In this document: positions 59,654 through 64,000 of the stretch, in pieces | Position numbering within the stretch: position 1 is the stretch's first letter | Layout: each line of letters starts with the position of its first letter | NCBI GenBank assembly: GCA_902771935.1 | Contig: CACXYM010000001.1 | Location: 1-64,000, forward strand | DNA from: an uncultured Bacteroidales bacterium | GTDB lineage: Bacteria; Bacteroidota; Bacteroidia; Bacteroidales; Paludibacteraceae | Direction of reading: 5' to 3' | DNA: 64,000 bases | Notes under the pieces: generated by a model | The model's database searches: none | The model's input: the letters and a program-made list of their open reading frames with translations, nothing else | What the model was told of the DNA's origin: nothing | Program-made: the position numbers and the translations under genes

Positions 59654-60867
59654 GCTTTCAACAGATGGTCTTCCATCAAATAAACTTGTTCCAAAGGTAT
59701 TCCCTTCTCTACCAACATCTTTCTATCCGGTCGGAAAAGGTCAAAGAAAGTGCGCGTGCTCTTGCACAGGCGTTTAGCTTCAAGGTAGTTCTCAAAAGCC
59801 ATCATCTTATCGCCTTTCAGGAAGCAGCAATGCGCATAATTGATATAGTCTTGAGGTTTGGCATTACCTGAACGCAAACGATTTACAAGCCAATCTTCTG
59901 CTTCGTCTAAGTTGTCCCACATAAAACCCATAGAGCCCAACTCAAGATAAATATGGTCAATGGCTGTTTCCCGCTGTTCATCTTCGCCAATAATCAAGTC
60001 AAAGACCCAAGTCTGCGGAAGTAGCTCAACAACGGTTTGTATATAAGCATGCTCCGTTTTAGGCACCATTTTACTCAAGCGTGAAAGCATATTTTCCACA
60101 CTCTCACCAGAAGCATCTTCGCCCAACATATCTTGCAGTTCGGTAGGTATATCTTCCTGCGTAATATGCTCACTCTCAACCATTTCGCTAATGCTCTTAT
60201 TCGACGCACGAATAAGAGAACGCATCAAAAGAAAAGCCCTTTCTCCGTCACCTATTTTTTCTACAAACGCTTCCTGCATTTGTGGAAAGTAATCGACTCG
60301 TACATCCCACTGCGCAAGAAGCAAAATAAGTGACGCAAGTGCTTGGTCTGCAACCATTTGGTTCTCGGCATTAACTATTTCGATAAGAGTCAATAGAGAC
60401 TCTTCATTAAATGTCTCGCGCAAATTAGCACTTAATGCGGCTACAGCTACAAAACCCATTGAAGACTGTTCCGGATCATTAGCCGCTTCCACCAACCAGT
60501 CATAATCTTCATCCTGCAAATGCATACAAGACGAAAAATAATTGGTTATACTGACTATGTTAGTACGGTCGAAACCATGCATCTCAGGTGCTTTGCCTTG
60601 TTTGAGACAAATATCCGCGTACATCTCATCCCCAAGTCGATATACTTCCGTGGTTAACTGGTCATGAATAGCATCACGTTCCGGATCATCGCCGATAAGA
60701 TAATAATCAAAGAGTTGCTTATAGCTGTCCTCGAGCGAATGGATACGGTCCACATAGGGCGCAAAACCCAGTTCTTGAGCCCATTGACGCAACACGACAA
60801 ACGCATGGTTCAGCATGCGTTCTGTCATAGCGTGTTCCATCATATTTCGTTGTTCGTCGAGGCTCAA
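59650..60867 (-). CDS. Helical repeat protein of unknown function
   Basis: A 405-aa cytoplasmic protein, almost all helical and acidic, with no signal peptide. I do not recognise a function. The middle (DWLVEAANDPEQSSMGFVAV, ALSANLRETFNEESLLTLIE, DQALASLILLLAQW) resembles HEAT-like repeats, and the C-terminal part (DYINYAHCCFLKGDKMMAFE, NYLEAKRLC) resembles a TPR unit. It starts 3 nt after the GT2 glycosyltransferase and overlaps the PagL-like gene by 4 nt, so these are likely one operon. Confidence 0.8.
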   Translation of the reverse strand: MSLDEQRNMMEHAMTERMLNHAFVVLRQWAQELGFAPYVDRIHSLEDSYKQLFDYYLIGDDPERDAIHDQLTTEVYRLGDEMYADICLKQGKAPEMHGFDRTNIVSITNYFSSCMHLQDEDYDWLVEAANDPEQSSMGFVAVAALSANLRETFNEESLLTLIEIVNAENQMVADQALASLILLLAQWDVRVDYFPQMQEAFVEKIGDGERAFLLMRSLIRASNKSISEMVESEHITQEDIPTELQDMLGEDASGESVENMLSRLSKMVPKTEHAYIQTVVELLPQTWVFDLIIGEDEQRETAIDHIYLELGSMGFMWDNLDEAEDWLVNRLRSGNAKPQDYINYAHCCFLKGDKMMAFENYLEAKRLCKSTRTFFDLFRPDRKMLVEKGIPLEQVYLMEDHLLKA

Positions 60868-60870
60868 AAC

Positions 60871-61836
60871 TTAGATCTCCTTAGCTATCAGATAATCATT
60901 TCGGCTCTGTGAGTTGCGAATAATGAGTTCTCCTAAGAAGCCGGCAAGAAACAGCATACAACCTAATACCATTGACAAGATAGAGAGGTGGAAATAAGGA
61001 TTATTTGCCACTAACATCGCCTGATGACCATGATAAAGAGCATATAGTTTCATTGCGCCAACAATAACGATAGCGATAAAACCAAGCCCAAACATCAGGC
61101 TGCCTATCAATCCAAAGAAGTGCATCGGCTGTTTGCCGAACTTATTGAGGAACCACAAGGTCATCAAATCAAGGTAACCATTCACAAAGCGGTTGAGACC
61201 AAACTTAGATACACCAAACTCACGCTTACGATGTTGCACCACTTTCTCACCTATTTTAGTGAAACCTGCGTTCTTAGCAAGATAGGGTATGTATCGGTGC
61301 ATTTCTGAGAATACTTCGATATTCTTCACTACTTCATTGCGATAAGCTTTTAGACCGCAGTTCATATCATGCAGTTGAATTCCTGTCACCTTACGCGCTG
61401 TGGCATTAAATAGCTTGGACGGAATATTCTTGGTGAACTTATTATCATAGCGTTTCTTCTTCCATCCGCTAACAAGGTCGTATCCTTCTTCCTTTATCAT
61501 TCGATACAGTTCAGGAATCTCATCGGGCGAGTCTTGCAGATCCGCATCCATCGTGATAACAACATCACCTTTTGCCGCCTTAAAACCGCAATAGAGCGCA
61601 GCAGACTTACCATAGTTACGACGAAAACAGATACCATGTACCGGAGAAACTCCGGATTTGCCTTTCGGAGCAGCTAACTCTTCTATCACCTTCCACGATT
61701 CATCGGTAGAGCCATCGTTGACAAAGATTACCTCGTAGGAGAACTTATTCTCTTTCATCACGCGCTCTATCCATTCATAGAGCTTTGGCAGCGACTCTGC
61801 TTCGTTAAAAAGAGGTATAATAACTGATATATCCAT
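60871..61836 (-). CDS. GT2 family glycosyltransferase with C-terminal membrane helices (GtrB/DPM1-like)
   Basis: A 321-aa enzyme. The N-terminal GT-A domain has SVIIPLFNEAESLPKLYEWI, IFVNDGSTDESWKVIEEL, GDVVITMDADLQDSPDEIPE (the metal-binding DAD) and MNCGLKAYRNEVV. Two membrane helices near residues 235-300 anchor it. This matches the polyprenol-phosphate sugar transferases (GtrB, ArnC, DPM1), which put a sugar on undecaprenyl phosphate for envelope glycan changes. The sugar is unknown. It lies 6 nt downstream of mscS. The close link to a lipid A deacylase suggests envelope modification. Confidence 0.92.
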   Translation of the reverse strand: MDISVIIPLFNEAESLPKLYEWIERVMKENKFSYEVIFVNDGSTDESWKVIEELAAPKGKSGVSPVHGICFRRNYGKSAALYCGFKAAKGDVVITMDADLQDSPDEIPELYRMIKEEGYDLVSGWKKKRYDNKFTKNIPSKLFNATARKVTGIQLHDMNCGLKAYRNEVVKNIEVFSEMHRYIPYLAKNAGFTKIGEKVVQHRKREFGVSKFGLNRFVNGYLDLMTLWFLNKFGKQPMHFFGLIGSLMFGLGFIAIVIVGAMKLYALYHGHQAMLVANNPYFHLSILSMVLGCMLFLAGFLGELIIRNSQSRNDYLIAKEI

Positions 61837-61842
61837 AGTTGA

Positions 61843-62823
61843 TTATTTTTCTTTGTTAATAGTAACATGAGGATATGCAAATTCGAATCCGCATTGTGGC
61901 AGTTCGGTGTAGAACCGTTTCTCCATGTCAAAATAGACACCCCAATAATCCGCGCTACGCACCCACGCACGCACAACAAAAGTGATATCGCTTTCGTTGA
62001 GTGATTTGAGCGCGACAAATGGTTCCGGAATTGTTTCTATCTTGTAGCGTACGGTTGTGAGTTGGTACTTAGCTGTGTCAAACTCATCATAGAGTTTCTT
62101 CATATCGGTGTCCGCTTGGAGCACACGTTCCTCCTCTGACAGCATTTTTATCACAGTGTCTTTGAAAGCATTCACATCAGCGCCATAACCAACACTAACA
62201 AGCCACTCTACCCTACGTAACGGGCGACCGCTATAGTTCTTTATCGTTCCATTGGAGAGCGCACCATTGGGCAAGATTACAACGCAATTATCGGTAGTAA
62301 GTATCTTCGTCGCCGTAATATTCACTTCCACCACGGTTCCTGAGTGCCCTTGTGCTTCAATGAAGTCACCTGCTTTAAATGGTTTGAAGGCAAGCAGCAT
62401 GATTCCTCCGGAGAAGTTCTGCACTGTTCCGGATAGCGCCATACCGATTGCCATACCTCCAGCAGCTAATAAGGCTGCAAGAGAAGTGGTATCAACGCCC
62501 AATGTACTGACTGTAATAACAATCAACAGTACGGTCATTGAGATAGACACAAACGACGTGATAAACGATGCCAAAGTCTTCTCCGTATTACGCTTAGCAT
62601 ATGCTTTTGTCAGCAACTTCTTCACCCATCGAATAAGGTATATACCTATCACATAGATGATTAAGGCAATCAGCACGCGCAAACCGAAGTCTATGGCGCT
62701 ACGCATCAACTCATGCCAAAAGGCTGCTGGATCAGTCTGCATCTGGCGAATCATATCCGCCGTAGCCTGCTTCACCGAGTCCGGCGGCAACACTTTAGGT
62801 TGTATTTGAGTTTGTAGTAACAT
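61843..62823 (-). CDS. MscS-type mechanosensitive ion channel
   Basis: A 326-aa small-conductance channel that opens under membrane tension to release solutes. It has an N-terminal polar part, three membrane helices (near 45-65, 90-110, 115-145), the pore helix rich in Gly/Ala (LAALLAAGGMAIGMALSGTV), the MscS beta domain (FKAGDFIEAQGHSGTVVEVN, DNCVVILPNGALSNGTIKNY) and the C-terminal alpha/beta domain (PHVTI near the end). It starts 3 nt after the M3 peptidase stop. Confidence 0.93.
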   Translation of the reverse strand: MLLQTQIQPKVLPPDSVKQATADMIRQMQTDPAAFWHELMRSAIDFGLRVLIALIIYVIGIYLIRWVKKLLTKAYAKRNTEKTLASFITSFVSISMTVLLIVITVSTLGVDTTSLAALLAAGGMAIGMALSGTVQNFSGGIMLLAFKPFKAGDFIEAQGHSGTVVEVNITATKILTTDNCVVILPNGALSNGTIKNYSGRPLRRVEWLVSVGYGADVNAFKDTVIKMLSEEERVLQADTDMKKLYDEFDTAKYQLTTVRYKIETIPEPFVALKSLNESDITFVVRAWVRSADYWGVYFDMEKRFYTELPQCGFEFAYPHVTINKEK

Positions 62824-62826
62824 GCC

Positions 62827-64000
62827 TTATTTTATTCCGTCACGTTTCAAGAGTGCATCAATCGTCGGTTCGCCGCCTCTGAAAGCACGGTAGAGATTCA
62901 TCGGTTCGTCAGTACCGCCACGCTCAAGCACATTCTTACGCCATGCGTTTGCTGTCTTCTTGTCGAAAATAGAACCGCGCAGGTCACGTGCTGCTTGGAA
63001 TTGTGCGAAAGCATCTGCATCCAGCAGTTCTGACCATTTATAGCTATAATAACCGGCTGCATAACCACCTGAGAAGATATGTGTGAAAGCAGTCTCCATC
63101 TGAGTGCCTTCGATATTAGGCATCACACGTACACACTCCATTGCTTCGTTTCCGAAGTCGATAACAGCTTGTTGTACGCTCTTTCCTTCTGGCACTACAA
63201 ACGGCTCATGGAGAGTATGCCAAGCCATGTCCAGAAAACCGAAAGACAACTGGCGTACGCAACTATATGCTGCATGGTAGTTATTTGCAGCTTTGATGCG
63301 CTCAATAAGGCTGTCCGGCATAGCTTCGCCTGTCTCATAGTGCTTAGCAAAGGTATTAAGGAATTCTTTCTCACCAAGGAAGTTCTCATTGAATTGGGAA
63401 GGCAGTTCCACAAAGTCACGCGGCACATTCGTTCCCGATTGCGACGAGTACTGGCAGCGCGTGAGCATACCATGCAAGCCATGACCAAACTCATGCAAGA
63501 AAGTCTCTACTTCATCGTAAGTCAGTAACGCAGGTTTGGTCTCTGTCGCACGAGTGAAGTTCATCACATTGACGATATGCGGACGATGATCCTTGCGACC
63601 ACACATATACTGCGGCTGGAAGTCATTCATCCATGCACCGCCACGTTTGCCATCACGTGGATGGAAATCGCTGTAGTATACGGCCAAATATTTGCCTTTT
63701 TCGTCAAATACCTCATAGGCAGAAACTTCGGGGTTATAAACCTGAATATCTTTGTTCTCTACGAACTTAATGCCATAGAGCCGATTAGCCAGGCCAAAGA
63801 CTCCTTGTTTAACACTTTCCAATTCAAAATATGGGCGAAGCACATCGTCTGAGATGCTATATTTCGCATCTTGCAGTTTTTTGGAATAGAATGACCAGTC
63901 CCAAGGCTGAATCTCACCCTCAAAGCCAAGAGATTGCGCATATTCTTGCAGTTCTTGCACTTCTTTGCGGGCAGCAGGCATATATGCTTCGCGCAGTTCG
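62827..64000 (-). CDS. M3-family metallopeptidase (peptidyl-dipeptidase / oligopeptidase), N-terminal end cut by window edge
   Basis: The C-terminal 391 residues of a zinc peptidase. The frame is open to position 64000; an internal Met at 63981 is not the real start. It has the catalytic HEFGH (FLHEFGHGLHGML), the third ligand segment VELPSQFNENF, AAYSCVRQLSFGFLDMAWHT and the family C-terminal YAAGYYSYKWSELLDADAFA with NAWRKNVLERGGT. Pattern fits Dcp/OpdA-type enzymes of about 680-700 aa, which degrade small peptides. Dcp versus oligopeptidase A cannot be decided from this part. Confidence 0.93.
   Translation of the reverse strand, partial: ELREAYMPAARKEVQELQEYAQSLGFEGEIQPWDWSFYSKKLQDAKYSISDDVLRPYFELESVKQGVFGLANRLYGIKFVENKDIQVYNPEVSAYEVFDEKGKYLAVYYSDFHPRDGKRGGAWMNDFQPQYMCGRKDHRPHIVNVMNFTRATETKPALLTYDEVETFLHEFGHGLHGMLTRCQYSSQSGTNVPRDFVELPSQFNENFLGEKEFLNTFAKHYETGEAMPDSLIERIKAANNYHAAYSCVRQLSFGFLDMAWHTLHEPFVVPEGKSVQQAVIDFGNEAMECVRVMPNIEGTQMETAFTHIFSGGYAAGYYSYKWSELLDADAFAQFQAARDLRGSIFDKKTANAWRKNVLERGGTDEPMNLYRAFRGGEPTIDALLKRDGIK

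Overview
The window reads as chromosome of a Bacteroidota bacterium, almost certainly order Bacteroidales. Evidence: at least 14 promoters of the Bacteroidetes type (TTG/TTTG, 20 nt, TAnnTTTG); type IX secretion (T9SS) parts (PorT-like, PorP/SprF-like, a giant cargo with a T9SS C-terminal domain); a BspA-type leucine-rich surface protein; a SusC/TonB-style outer-membrane receptor; a membrane pyrophosphatase; and the familiar Bacteroidales order coaX / outer-membrane protein / TPR lipoprotein / lptC. The species cannot be named from sequence alone; an uncultured animal-associated lineage is my inference. No rRNA, tRNA, CRISPR array, transposase or recombinase gene was found.

Layout. 1-3.5 kb: a sensor histidine kinase cut by the left edge, a CcdA-like membrane protein with His clusters, and a tRNA methyltransferase. 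3.5-9.3 kb (minus): nadC, fabG, lptC, a TPR lipoprotein, an outer-membrane protein, coaX. 9.3-20.4 kb (minus): two tandem acyl-CoA synthetases, then a tightly packed operon read gyrA, TPR protein, ruvX, def, mntP, DUF3109, cinA. 20.6-26.2 kb: xpt, then a plus-strand cluster (TonB-like, YdeI-like, acyl-ACP thioesterase, lipoprotein) whose every gap is filled by a degenerate 7-bp repeat, then a structured non-coding stretch, a 35-aa rubredoxin-like protein and two exported proteins of unknown role. 26.4-30.5 kb: hppA, psuK, psuG.

30,547-35,644 is the most unusual part: a 5.1-kb block bounded by perfect 26-bp inverted repeats. It holds a BspA-like surface protein gene, an AT-rich gene of unknown function, and long hairpins near both ends. 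A standard promoter sits just outside the right repeat and points into the block. This fits a mobile cassette or an invertible (phase-variable) module; which one cannot be settled from one sequence.

35.7-50 kb: a small unknown gene, a phosphoethanolamine-transferase-like sulfatase-fold enzyme with a 70-bp heptamer array inside its coding sequence, rho with a long disordered insert, aroQ, a TonB-dependent receptor, porT, a beta-helix lipoprotein, ribF, an alpha/beta hydrolase, a porP/sprF-like gene and a 5'-nucleotidase. 50-64 kb (minus): an outer-membrane protein coupled to a 2.4-kaa T9SS cargo, a PagL-like lipid A deacylase, an unknown helical protein, a GT2 glycosyltransferase, an MscS channel and an M3 peptidase cut by the right edge.

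A theme across the window is short degenerate tandem repeats with 7-bp or 11-bp periods, lying in leaders and gene gaps and sometimes inside coding sequence (sulfatase-fold enzyme, ribF, cinA). The 26-bp inverted repeat itself begins with three such heptamers. I know of no described system that accounts for this.
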